Positions 1 to 6,515 of a stretch of 7,963 bases of DNA are shown one piece after another. The stretch's first letter is position 1. Each line of letters starts with the position of its first letter. This stretch comes from Paracoccaceae bacterium (lineage in GTDB: Bacteria; Pseudomonadota; Alphaproteobacteria; Rhodobacterales; Rhodobacteraceae): positions 1 through 7,963 of the forward strand of contig SKUV01000344.1 in the NCBI GenBank assembly GCA_007129775.1, given 5' to 3'. The position numbers were made by a program, and so were the translations under genes. The notes under the pieces are model-generated. The model saw nothing but the letters and a program-made list of their open reading frames with translations. It made no database searches and was not told the DNA's origin.

Positions 1-36
1 GGCGGGTGGGCGGCGTGGGCGCGGCCCGGGCGGCCG

Positions 37-912
37 TCAGGCGCCCCGGCGGCGTTTCTCGAACCGCGGCAGCATGGCGGAAAAGTCGCGCCCGCGCCCG
101 TCCTCGCCCTCCACGAAGGTCTCGTAAAGCCGCATCGCCGCCAGCCCCAGCGGCGTGTCGGCATCCGCCGCCTCGGCCGCCTGCTGGCTCAGCCGCAAAT
201 CCTTCAGCATCAGATCGGCCGCGAAACCGGGCTTGTAGCCGTTGTCCGCAGGGCTCTGCGGCCCTACGCCCGGCGCCGGGCAATAGGCGTTCATCGTCCA
301 GCTATAGCCAGACGACGTGCTGACCACGTCGAACATCTTCTGCCGGTCGAGGCCCAGCCGGTCGGCCAGCGCGAAGGCCTCGCAGGTGCCGATCATGGTA
401 ATGCCGAGGATCATGTTGTTGCAGATCTTGGCCGCCTGTCCGGCCCCGGCATCGCCGCAATGCACCGCCTTCTGGCCCATCACGTCGAAAAGCGGCCGCA
501 CCCGTTCGAAGGCTTCGGCCGGCCCGCCCGCCATGAAGGTCAGCGTGCCCGCCGTGGCCCCGCCGATTCCGCCCGAGACCGGCGCATCCACCGCCATGCA
601 ACCGGCGCCGGCCGCCGCATCGGCCACCGCGCGCGCGCTCTCCACATCCACGGTGGAGCAATCCAGCAGCACGGCACCCGGCGACATCTCCGGCAGAATC
701 TCCTTCGCGACCGCGCACAGCACGGGGCCGTCGGGCAGCATGGTGATCACCACCTCGGCCCCCGTCGCCGCCGCGGCCGCGCTGGCGGCGGGGCGCAGGC
801 CCTCGGGCAGCGGCGCGACCGGGTCATAGCCCGTCACCTCATGCCCGGCGGCGACCAGATTGGCCGCCATCGGCGCGCCCATATTGCCCAGTCCGACAAA
901 TCCGATCCGCAT
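37..912 (-). CDS. mmsB: 3-hydroxyisobutyrate dehydrogenase (MmsB)
   Basis: This NAD-dependent dehydrogenase oxidises free 3-hydroxyisobutyrate to methylmalonate semialdehyde in valine breakdown and is cytosolic. The 291-aa product is the usual family length. It opens with a Rossmann dinucleotide-binding loop GLGNMG (residues 7-12). The substrate-binding signature DAPVSGG is at 109-115 and continues into a GTLTFMAGG stretch. The catalytic lysine is K162 in GQAAKICNN, and the conserved lysine of the LMLKDL motif is at 237. The frame stays open upstream to 1092, but the ATG at 912 is chosen because the Rossmann fold starts there and a strong Shine-Dalgarno GGGAGGAG (918-925) lies 5 nt before it. 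It is the last gene of the three-gene operon, 13 nt after the hydrolase stop codon. The family is clear; the exact substrate rests on the neighbouring valine genes, since tartronate semialdehyde reductases share this fold. Confidence 0.93.
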   Translation of the reverse strand: MRIGFVGLGNMGAPMAANLVAAGHEVTGYDPVAPLPEGLRPAASAAAAATGAEVVITMLPDGPVLCAVAKEILPEMSPGAVLLDCSTVDVESARAVADAAAGAGCMAVDAPVSGGIGGATAGTLTFMAGGPAEAFERVRPLFDVMGQKAVHCGDAGAGQAAKICNNMILGITMIGTCEAFALADRLGLDRQKMFDVVSTSSGYSWTMNAYCPAPGVGPQSPADNGYKPGFAADLMLKDLRLSQQAAEAADADTPLGLAAMRLYETFVEGEDGRGRDFSAMLPRFEKRRRGA

Positions 913-925
913 CGTCGCTCCTCCC

Positions 926-1969
926 TCAAAGTTCCAGTTCCGCTGCGCCGAGCGGGGCGAGCATCGCCGCCACCTCCTCGGCCGGCACATCGGTGATCGC
1001 CCCGTGCCGCCAGCGCGGCGCATTGTCCTTGTCGATGATCGCCGCGCGGATCCCTTCGAGGAAATCGCCCCGCTCCATCGCTCTGTGGACAAAGCGGTAT
1101 TCCAGCGCCAGCGCCTCGGGCAAGGTGCTGTGGCGGGTCAGGCTGTGCTGCATCTCCAGCGTGCAGGCCAGCGCCAGCGGGCTGCCGCGGCCCAGCGCCT
1201 TGCGCGCGGCCTCGGCCCAATCCCCGGTGGTTTCGGCGAGTGCCGCGACCAGTTGCGCCGGATCGCGGGCGTGAAAGACGGCGCTGATCGCTTGCTCCTG
1301 CCCGGGCAGGGGGCTGTCGGGGGCCGGGGTGGCGGCGGCGGCGATGGCGGCATCGATCGCGCCCGGCGCGCCGGTCTCGCACAGGCGGGCGACAAGGTCG
1401 GGCCAGCCGGTCTCGGGTACGAAGGTATCGGCGAAGCCCGCAAAGATCGCGCAGCCCGGCCCCATCCGCGCCCCGGTCATCCCCAGCCACGCCCCGAGCG
1501 CCCCCGGCGCCCGGCGCAGCAAGAGCGAGCCGCCCACATCCGGCACCAGCCCAATGCCGCATTCGGGCATGGCGATCCGGCTGGTGTTGCCCACGATCCG
1601 GTGGCCGGCATGGCAGGCAAGTCCCACACCGCCGCCCATGGTGAAGCCTTGCATCAGCGCCACTACCGGTTTGGGATAGGCGCCGATCAGCGCGTTCATG
1701 CGGTATTCGTCGCGCCAGAAGCGGCGGCCATATTCGAAATCGCCCGCCGTTCCGGTGGCGTAAAGCTCGGCGATGTCGCCGCCGGCGCAAAAGGCTTTCG
1801 GCCCCTCGGCATCGATCACCACCAGCGCCACGGCCGGATCTTCGGCCCAGCTTCGCAGGGCGGCCTCGATCCGGCGGCACATCTCGTGGGTCAGGGCGTT
1901 GAGTGCCTTGGGCCGGGTCAGTGTGATCCGGCCGGCGCGGCCTTCGGTGCGGATGTTCAGATCGCTCAT
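926..1969 (-). CDS. 3-hydroxyisobutyryl-CoA hydrolase (enoyl-CoA hydratase/isomerase family)
   Basis: The enzyme likely hydrolyses 3-hydroxyisobutyryl-CoA to free 3-hydroxyisobutyrate plus CoA (EC 3.1.2.4), feeding MmsB directly. At 347 aa it matches the HIBCH branch of the crotonase fold and is longer than ordinary enoyl-CoA hydratases of about 260 aa. The oxyanion-hole segments are FCAGGDI (60-66) and MGGGVGLACH (111-120). The HIBCH-type active-site stretch MPECGIGLVPDVGG (134-147) carries E136 and D144, eight residues apart as in human HIBCH. The C-terminal IIDKDNAPRW segment (311-320) is a further HIBCH hallmark absent from hydratases. Its start codon overlaps the dehydrogenase stop codon as ATGA (1966-1969), and no strong Shine-Dalgarno precedes it, so translation is probably coupled. 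A generic enoyl-CoA hydratase label is possible but fits less well. Confidence 0.9.
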   Translation of the reverse strand: MSDLNIRTEGRAGRITLTRPKALNALTHEMCRRIEAALRSWAEDPAVALVVIDAEGPKAFCAGGDIAELYATGTAGDFEYGRRFWRDEYRMNALIGAYPKPVVALMQGFTMGGGVGLACHAGHRIVGNTSRIAMPECGIGLVPDVGGSLLLRRAPGALGAWLGMTGARMGPGCAIFAGFADTFVPETGWPDLVARLCETGAPGAIDAAIAAAATPAPDSPLPGQEQAISAVFHARDPAQLVAALAETTGDWAEAARKALGRGSPLALACTLEMQHSLTRHSTLPEALALEYRFVHRAMERGDFLEGIRAAIIDKDNAPRWRHGAITDVPAEEVAAMLAPLGAAELEL

Positions 1970-3117
1970 GTCCCGTCACGCTCCGCCAGCAGGCTGCGCG
2001 CCACGATCACGCGCATGATTTCGTTGGTGCCTTCGAGGATCTGGTGCACGCGCAGGTCGCGCACGATCTTTTCGATCCCGTAATCTGCCAGATATCCATA
2101 GCCCCCGTGCAATTGCAGGCAGGTATCGGCGACATCGCTTGCGGCTTCGGTCACGAAAGCCTTGGCCATGGCGCAGAATTTGGTGGCATCCGGGGCGCCG
2201 GTGTCGAGCTTCCACGCCGCCTGACGCAGCAGGATGCGCGCAGCCTGCAAGGCGATCTCGGCATCGGCGAGCTTGAATTGCAGCGCCTGAAACCGGTCGA
2301 TCGTCTGACCGAAGGCGCGGCGCTCGCCCATATAGGCCAGCGTCGCCTCCAGCGCGGCCTGCGCCGCGCCGAGCGAGCACGCGGCGATGTTCAGCCGCCC
2401 GCCATCAAGGCCCATCATCGCATATTTGAAACCTTTGCCCTCTTCTCCCAGTAAATTAGCGGCCGGAATGTCGCAATTGTCCAACTGCACCTGCCGCGTC
2501 GGCTGGCTGCGCCAGCCCATCTTGTGCTCCAGCCCGCCGAAACTGAGCCCCTCGGCGCCGGCCTCCACCACCAGCGCCGAGATGCCGCGCGGCCCCTGCT
2601 CGCCGGTGCGGGCCATCACGATATAGCCATCCGAATAGCCGCCGCCCGAGATGAAGGCCTTGGTACCGTTCAGCCGCCAGCCGTCTGCTGTCCGTTCGGC
2701 CCGTGTGCGGAGCGCGGCGGCGTCCGATCCGCTGCCCGGTTCGGTCAGGCAATAGGACAGCACCAGATCCATGCGCAGCGCACCGGGAAGGAGTCTGTCA
2801 CGCAGATCATCCGCGCCGAAGCGGTCGATCATCCCGGCGCACATGTTGTGGATCGACAGGAAGGAGGCGACCGAGGCGCAGGAGCGGCTGAGCGCCTCGA
2901 ACACCAGCACCGCATCAAGCCGCGACAGCCCGGTGCCGCCGTGATCCTCGTGGACATAGATGCCGGACAGGCCCAGTTCGGCCAGTTTCGGCCACAGATC
3001 GCGCGGAATCGTGCCGGCCTCGTCCCATGCCCGGGCATGGGGGGCGATATGCTCGGCCCCGAAGGCGCTGACCATGTCGATGATCGTCTGCTGTTCCTCG
3101 TTCAGCGCGAAATCCAT
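1966..3117 (-). CDS. Isobutyryl-CoA dehydrogenase (acyl-CoA dehydrogenase family)
   Basis: This FAD enzyme is predicted to desaturate isobutyryl-CoA to methacrylyl-CoA and to hand electrons to ETF, then ETF:quinone oxidoreductase and the quinone pool. The product is 383 aa, typical for the family. Visible landmarks are the acyl-CoA dehydrogenase signature YCLTEPGSGSD (122-132), the FAD-contacting RRAFGQ segment (266-271), LHGGYGY (336-342) and the catalytic glutamate E362 in ILEGTNEIMR. The segments SQPTR (204-208), GGRLNIAACSLGAA (239-252) and RVHQILEGTNE (356-366) closely resemble human ACAD8, isobutyryl-CoA dehydrogenase. A GTG at 3120 could also start the frame, but the ATG at 3117 has better ribosome-site spacing. 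It leads the operon and is divergent from the alternative oxidase. 2-Methylbutyryl-CoA activity cannot be excluded from sequence. Confidence 0.88.
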   Translation of the reverse strand: MDFALNEEQQTIIDMVSAFGAEHIAPHARAWDEAGTIPRDLWPKLAELGLSGIYVHEDHGGTGLSRLDAVLVFEALSRSCASVASFLSIHNMCAGMIDRFGADDLRDRLLPGALRMDLVLSYCLTEPGSGSDAAALRTRAERTADGWRLNGTKAFISGGGYSDGYIVMARTGEQGPRGISALVVEAGAEGLSFGGLEHKMGWRSQPTRQVQLDNCDIPAANLLGEEGKGFKYAMMGLDGGRLNIAACSLGAAQAALEATLAYMGERRAFGQTIDRFQALQFKLADAEIALQAARILLRQAAWKLDTGAPDATKFCAMAKAFVTEAASDVADTCLQLHGGYGYLADYGIEKIVRDLRVHQILEGTNEIMRVIVARSLLAERDGT

Positions 3118-3123
3118 CACAGA

Positions 3124-3130
3124 CCTTTCT
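3124..3130 (-). promoter_or_regulatory. Ribosome binding site deciding the acyl-CoA dehydrogenase start
   Basis: Read on the minus strand, AGAAAGG lies 6 nt before the ATG at 3117 and only 3 nt before the alternative GTG at 3120. This spacing favours the ATG and gives a 383-aa rather than a 384-aa protein. Confidence 0.6.
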
Positions 3131-3215
3131 GCCGGCGATCCCGCCGCCCGTGGTGCCTTGGGGCAGGTTGCCGCATTCGCTTTTTCCCCGGTGCGCGGCG
3201 CCTATCTCTGCCACG

Positions 3216-3223
3216 AAAGGAGA
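3216..3223 (+). promoter_or_regulatory. Ribosome binding site deciding the AOX start
   Basis: AAAGGAGA, a near-ideal Shine-Dalgarno, sits with its AGGAG core 8 nt before the ATG at 3231. The frame is open back to a GTG at 3150, but the preceding 27 codons have no family similarity, so 3231 is the start. Confidence 0.85.
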
Positions 3224-3230
3224 TGTCGCC

Positions 3231-3875
3231 ATGTTCGATCTTCAAGACCCCTCCCGCCATGATCTGACGCGCCACCACGCGCCCGCCGATCTGTCGGACC
3301 GCGTGGCGCTGCGGGTCGTCAAGCTGATGCGCGTCTTTGCCGATGCCTTCTTTTCCAAGCGCTACGGCCACCGCGCCGTGGTTCTGGAAACCGTCGCCGC
3401 CGTGCCCGGCATGGTGGGAGGAATGTTGCAGCATCTCAAGGCGATCCGGCGCATCCGCGACGATCAGGGATGGATCCGCGAGTTGCTCGACGAGGCCGAG
3501 AACGAGCGGATGCATCTGATGGCCTTCATCAAGATCGCCCAGCCCAGCCTGCTGGAGCGCGGCCTGATCCTGCTGGGGCAGGGGGTGTTCTTCAACCTCT
3601 ATTTCCTGCTCTACATCGTCGCGCCGAAGACGGCGCATCGGGTCGTGGGCTATCTGGAGGAAGAGGCCGTCATCAGCTACACCCAGTATCTCGCGCAGGT
3701 CGAAAGCGGCGCGGTCGAAAACGTGCCCGCCCCGCAGATGGCCATCGATTACTGGGGCCTGCCTCAGGATGCCCGGCTGCGCGAGTTGATCGTCGCGGTG
3801 CGCGCCGACGAGGCCGGGCACCGCGACAAGAACCACGATTTCGCCGATGCGATCCGGGACAAGCTGCACGATTGA
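3231..3875 (+). CDS. aox: Alternative oxidase (AOX), di-iron ubiquinol oxidase
   Basis: The protein should oxidise ubiquinol and reduce O2 to water without pumping protons, resistant to cyanide and NO. At 214 aa it matches the short bacterial AOX type. All four iron-ligand motifs are present in order: LETVAAVPG (52-60, E53), NERMHL (91-96, E92 and H95), LEEEA (142-146, E143) and RADEAGHRD (191-199, E194 and H197). These align with the six di-iron ligands of the trypanosome enzyme. Y150, seven residues after E143, matches its conserved redox tyrosine. A hydrophobic helix at about 107-132 fits monotopic membrane binding, and there is no signal peptide. There are no cysteines, so the plant-type disulfide and 2-oxo-acid control is absent. 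The gene is divergent from isobutyryl-CoA dehydrogenase and convergent with mmsA. The family call is secure; its link to valine oxidation is inferred from position. Confidence 0.95.
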   Translation: MFDLQDPSRHDLTRHHAPADLSDRVALRVVKLMRVFADAFFSKRYGHRAVVLETVAAVPGMVGGMLQHLKAIRRIRDDQGWIRELLDEAENERMHLMAFIKIAQPSLLERGLILLGQGVFFNLYFLLYIVAPKTAHRVVGYLEEEAVISYTQYLAQVESGAVENVPAPQMAIDYWGLPQDARLRELIVAVRADEAGHRDKNHDFADAIRDKLHD

Positions 3876-3887
3876 TACCTCCCTCGG

Positions 3888-3910
3888 CCGGCGGGTTGCG
3901 CGCCCGCCGG
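3888..3910. terminator. Hairpin between converging AOX and mmsA
   Basis: An 8-bp perfect stem, CCGGCGGG (3888-3895) pairing with CCCGCCGG (3903-3910), encloses a 7-nt loop. It lies in the 49-bp gap between the two stop codons, so it can serve both strands. No U-tract follows on either side, as is common in high-GC bacteria, so termination is inferred. Confidence 0.6.
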
Positions 3911-3924
3911 AACGCTCCCTGTGC

Positions 3925-5424
3925 TCAATCCATCGCCCTGAAGTGGAACTCGCCGCCCTCCTTCAGTCCGGAGGGCCAGCGCGAGGTCACGGTCTTGGTG
4001 CGCGTATAGAAGCGGAAGGCATCGGGGCCGTGCTGGTTGAGATCGCCGAAACCCGATTTCTTCCAGCCGCCGAAGGTGTGATAGGCCAGCGGCACCGGGA
4101 TCGGCACGTTGATCCCGACCATCCCCACATTCACCCGCGCCGCGAAGTCGCGCGCGGTATCGCCGTCGCGGGTAAAGATGGCGGTGCCGTTGCCGTATTC
4201 GTGGTCCATCGCAAGTTTCAGCGCCTCCTCATAGCTGTTGGCGCGCACCTGGCTGAGGACGGGGCCGAAGATCTCCTGCCGGTAGATGTCCATCTCGGGG
4301 GTGACGTGGTCGAAAAGGTGCGGGCCGATGAAAAAGCCCTCCTCATAGCCCTGAAGCGCGAAGTCGCGGCCATCGACCACCAGTTTCGCCCCCTGCTTCA
4401 CGCCGCTTTCCACCAACCCGAGGATGCGTTGCCGGGCCTCGGCGGTCACGACGGGGCCGTAATCCACATCATCGCCTGCGGTATAGGGGCCGACCTTCAG
4501 CTTTTCGATGCGCGGCACCAGCTTTTCGATCAGCGCATCGGCCGTGCGCTCGCCCACCGGCACGGCGACCGAGATCGCCATGCAGCGTTCGCCCGCTGCG
4601 CCATAACCGGCGCCGACCAGCGCGTCTGCGGCCTGATCCATGTCGGCATCGGGCATGATGATCATGTGGTTTTTCGCGCCGCCGAAGCATTGCACCCGTT
4701 TGCCCGCCGCGCAGCCGCGCGAATAGATGTAATGGGCGATGGGGGTGGAGCCGACGAAACCGATGGCCTGCACGGTTTCATTGTCGAGGATCGCGTCCAC
4801 CGCCTCCTTGTCGCCGTTGACGACCTGCAGGATGCCATCGGGAAGCCCGGCCTCCTGCAGCAATTCGGCCAGCATCAGCGGCACCGAAGGGTCGCGTTCG
4901 GAGGGCTTGAGGATGAAGGCGTTGCCGCAGGCCAGCGCCGGGCCCATCTTCCACATCGGGATCATGGCGGGAAAGTTGAACGGCGTGATGCCCGCCACCA
5001 CGCCCAGCGGCTGGCGCATGGAATACATGTCGATGCCCGGCCCGGCGCTGTCGGTGAATTCGCCCTTGAGCAGATGCGGCGCGCCGATGCAGAACTCGAT
5101 CACCTCCAGCCCGCGCTGGACGTCGCCTTTCGCGTCGGGGAGGGTCTTGCCGTGTTCGCGGCTCAGCGCCTCGGCCAGTTTGTCCATGTCGCGGTTCAGA
5201 AGGCGGACGAAGTCCATCAGCACCCGGGCGCGGCGCTGCGGGTTGGTCGCGCCCCATTCGGGCTGCGCGGCGGCCGCGGAGGCCACGGCGGCATCCAGTT
5301 CGGCTTTTGACGCCAGCGACACGCGCGCCTGCACCTCGCCGGTGGCCGGATTGTAGACATCTGTGACGCGGCCGGAAGCCCCTGCCACGCGCTTGCCGTC
5401 GATCCAGTGGCCAAGTTCCTGCAT
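3925..5424 (-). CDS. mmsA: CoA-acylating methylmalonate-semialdehyde dehydrogenase (MmsA)
   Basis: This enzyme converts methylmalonate semialdehyde, NAD+ and CoA to propionyl-CoA, NADH and CO2, the final step of the valine branch. The 499-aa product is standard length for the aldehyde dehydrogenase superfamily. TPFNFP (147-152) carries the oxyanion asparagine N150, FVGSTPIA (223-230) lies in the NAD fold, GERCMA (278-283) holds the catalytic cysteine C281, and EIFGPVL (384-390) has the cofactor-binding glutamate. The segment CFGGAKNH (246-253) replaces the ELGGK general-base region of ordinary aldehyde dehydrogenases, a hallmark of the CoA-dependent MMSDH group. The ATG at 5424 has GGAGGA (5431-5436) 6 nt upstream. 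It is transcribed alone, divergent from the LysR-type gene and facing AOX. The related inositol-pathway enzyme IolA is the main alternative, but the valine neighbours favour MmsA. Confidence 0.95.
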   Translation of the reverse strand: MQELGHWIDGKRVAGASGRVTDVYNPATGEVQARVSLASKAELDAAVASAAAAQPEWGATNPQRRARVLMDFVRLLNRDMDKLAEALSREHGKTLPDAKGDVQRGLEVIEFCIGAPHLLKGEFTDSAGPGIDMYSMRQPLGVVAGITPFNFPAMIPMWKMGPALACGNAFILKPSERDPSVPLMLAELLQEAGLPDGILQVVNGDKEAVDAILDNETVQAIGFVGSTPIAHYIYSRGCAAGKRVQCFGGAKNHMIIMPDADMDQAADALVGAGYGAAGERCMAISVAVPVGERTADALIEKLVPRIEKLKVGPYTAGDDVDYGPVVTAEARQRILGLVESGVKQGAKLVVDGRDFALQGYEEGFFIGPHLFDHVTPEMDIYRQEIFGPVLSQVRANSYEEALKLAMDHEYGNGTAIFTRDGDTARDFAARVNVGMVGINVPIPVPLAYHTFGGWKKSGFGDLNQHGPDAFRFYTRTKTVTSRWPSGLKEGGEFHFRAMD

Positions 5425-5442
5425 TGGGCGTCCTCCGTCGCT

Positions 5443-5468
5443 GAGTCCCTGATCCGAGTCCCTAATCG
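5443..5468. repeat. Tandem 13-bp direct repeat in the mmsA leader
   Basis: GAGTCCCTGATCC (5443-5455) is followed immediately by GAGTCCCTAATCG (5456-5468), with 11 of 13 positions identical. The pair lies just upstream of the mmsA Shine-Dalgarno, in its probable 5' leader. It may be a regulator-binding repeat or a small local duplication. Confidence 0.55.
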
Positions 5469-5527
5469 GTGGAATGCAGCATAGCCTTGCAAATTTCCCC
5501 CGAACAGCGGCAGTATCTCAAAAGCGT

Positions 5528-5543
5528 CTTGCATTTCTGCAAG
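5528..5543. promoter_or_regulatory. Candidate LysR operator dyad
   Basis: CTTGCA (5528-5533) and TGCAAG (5538-5543) form a perfect inverted repeat around a 4-nt gap, and it contains a T-N11-A LysR-type core (T5529 to A5541). The same half-site CTTGCA followed by an ATTTC run occurs at 5486, exactly 42 bp away, about four helical turns. The right arm overlaps the regulator's ribosome-site sequence, which would suit autorepression. Binding is inferred. Confidence 0.5.
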
Positions 5544-5550
5544 GAAGCCG

Positions 5551-6462
5551 GTGACCGGGGGCGCGATGCGGGCCGATTGGGATGATCTGCGGCTGTTTCT
5601 GGCGGTGGCCCGGGCCGAAAGCCTGTCGCGCGCGGGGCGCGATACGCGCCTTGATCCGGCAACGCTGGGCCGGCGCGTGGCCCGGCTGGAAGAGGCGCTG
5701 GGCACGCGGCTTTTCGCCCGCTCGCCCCAGGGCTACGCGCTGACCGATGCCGGCCAGCGCCTGCTGCCCCATGCCATCCGCACCGAAGAGGCGGTGACCG
5801 CCGGGCTCGAGGAATTGCGCGGCGATACCGGGCGGATCACCGGATCGGTGCGGATCGGCGCGCCGGACGGCTGCGCGAATTACCTGCTGCCGCAGGTGGT
5901 GGCCGCGATCTGCGACGCCAACCCGGGGCTGGAGGTGCAGATCGTGGCGTTGCCAAGGGTCTTCAACCTGTCCAAGCGCGAAGCGGATATGGCCATCGCC
6001 GTCAGCCGGCCCGAGGCTGGCCGTCTGACCGTGCAGAAGATCACCGACTATCATCTGCATCTGGCGGCCTCGCGTGGCTATCTGGCCCGTCACGGCCCCA
6101 TCACGGGCCGGGCCGATCTGCGCGGGCACCGGGTGGTGGGCTATATCCCCGACATGATTTTCGACAAGGAACTGGATTATCTGTCCGAGATCGGGGCCGA
6201 GACGGTGCCGCTCGCCTCCAATTCGGTTTCGGTGCAGCTGAACTGGGTGCGGCAGGGGGCGGGGCTGGCCATCGTGCATGATTTCGCCATGCCCTCGGCG
6301 CCCGAGGTGGTGAAGCTTTTGCCCGACGAGATCGCGCTGCGGCGCGCCTTCTACCTGATCCGCCATGCCAGCGACCGGCGGCTGGAGCGGCTCAACCGCT
6401 TCGCCGAGGCGCTGGCGCAGGGATTGCGGCGCGAAGTCGCTCGTCTGGAAGCGCTGACTTGA
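5551..6462 (+). CDS. LysR-type transcriptional regulator
   Basis: This 303-aa DNA-binding regulator has the classic LysR layout. A winged helix-turn-helix occupies about residues 10-69 (DDLRLFLAVA, then RRVARLEEALGTRLFAR). A linker helix follows to about 95, then a two-lobed effector-binding domain to about 295. The start is set at the GTG at 5551 because AAGGA (5541-5545) lies 5 nt upstream; the in-frame ATG at 5566 would give 298 aa and has only a G-run nearby. Being divergent from mmsA, it most likely controls that gene and itself, with a valine-pathway metabolite as possible effector. Whether it also controls the acyl-CoA dehydrogenase operon or the oxidase cannot be told. The pseudomonad regulator of mmsAB is an AraC-type protein, so this is a different regulatory solution. 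Confidence 0.9.
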   Translation: MTGGAMRADWDDLRLFLAVARAESLSRAGRDTRLDPATLGRRVARLEEALGTRLFARSPQGYALTDAGQRLLPHAIRTEEAVTAGLEELRGDTGRITGSVRIGAPDGCANYLLPQVVAAICDANPGLEVQIVALPRVFNLSKREADMAIAVSRPEAGRLTVQKITDYHLHLAASRGYLARHGPITGRADLRGHRVVGYIPDMIFDKELDYLSEIGAETVPLASNSVSVQLNWVRQGAGLAIVHDFAMPSAPEVVKLLPDEIALRRAFYLIRHASDRRLERLNRFAEALAQGLRREVARLEALT

Positions 6463-6487
6463 CAGAATCCTTCGCAGGCCGGACGCT
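6459..6487 (+). promoter_or_regulatory. Possible promoter for the CBS-domain gene
   Basis: A perfect -35 hexamer TTGACA (6459-6464) overlaps the regulator's stop codon. At 17-bp spacing it faces GACGCT (6482-6487), a poor -10 that keeps only the key A2 and T6. It could give the CBS gene its own transcript instead of read-through. Confidence 0.3.
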
Positions 6488-6515
6488 TGAGCCCTGACAG
6501 AGGGAGGATGACACC

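Larger units (their letters stand above)
3118..3230. promoter_or_regulatory. Divergent intergenic region between acyl-CoA dehydrogenase operon and alternative oxidase
   Basis: These 113 bp separate two genes pointing away from each other, so the promoters of both should lie here. I found no convincing sigma-70 -35/-10 pair on either strand and no FNR/NNR-type TTGAT-N4-ATCAA box. The region has a short T-run (3181-3185) and a TATCTC at 3203-3208 that could be a weak -10 for the oxidase. Shared regulation is suggested by layout only. Confidence 0.5.
5425..5550. promoter_or_regulatory. Divergent mmsA / LysR-type regulator promoter region
   Basis: This 126-bp gap should hold the promoters of both genes and, by the usual LysR arrangement, the regulator's binding sites. 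A TTGCAA at 5487-5492 with CAGTAT at 5511-5516 (18-bp spacer) is a weak candidate promoter for the regulator. On the minus strand, TTGCAG (5537-5542) with GATACT 19 nt downstream is a weak candidate for mmsA. Neither match is strong. Confidence 0.5.

Noticed and set aside
1..36. GC-rich sequence downstream of mmsB
   Set aside because: It is too short to assign; I see neither a clean terminator hairpin nor an identifiable gene end.
913..1092. 60-codon N-terminal extension of MmsB
   Set aside because: It overlaps the HIBCH-type coding sequence, lacks family similarity, and the ATG at 912 has a strong Shine-Dalgarno directly before the Rossmann motif.
860..2083. 407-codon open frame on the plus strand
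   Set aside because: It is antisense to the HIBCH-type gene, has low-complexity composition and no family motif.
3150..3230. GTG-started N-terminal extension of AOX, considered as a possible targeting peptide
   Set aside because: A near-perfect Shine-Dalgarno precedes the ATG at 3231, and the extension would contain that ribosome site. Bacterial AOX does not need a targeting peptide.
3117..3869. 250-codon minus-strand frame opposite AOX
   Set aside because: It mirrors the AOX gene and runs into the divergent gap; the AOX di-iron motifs prove the plus frame.
3847..5310. 487-codon open frame on the plus strand
   Set aside because: It is antisense to mmsA, which has all its catalytic motifs. 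The translation is rich in His, Arg, Gly and Ala with no recognisable domain, as expected for a high-GC shadow frame.
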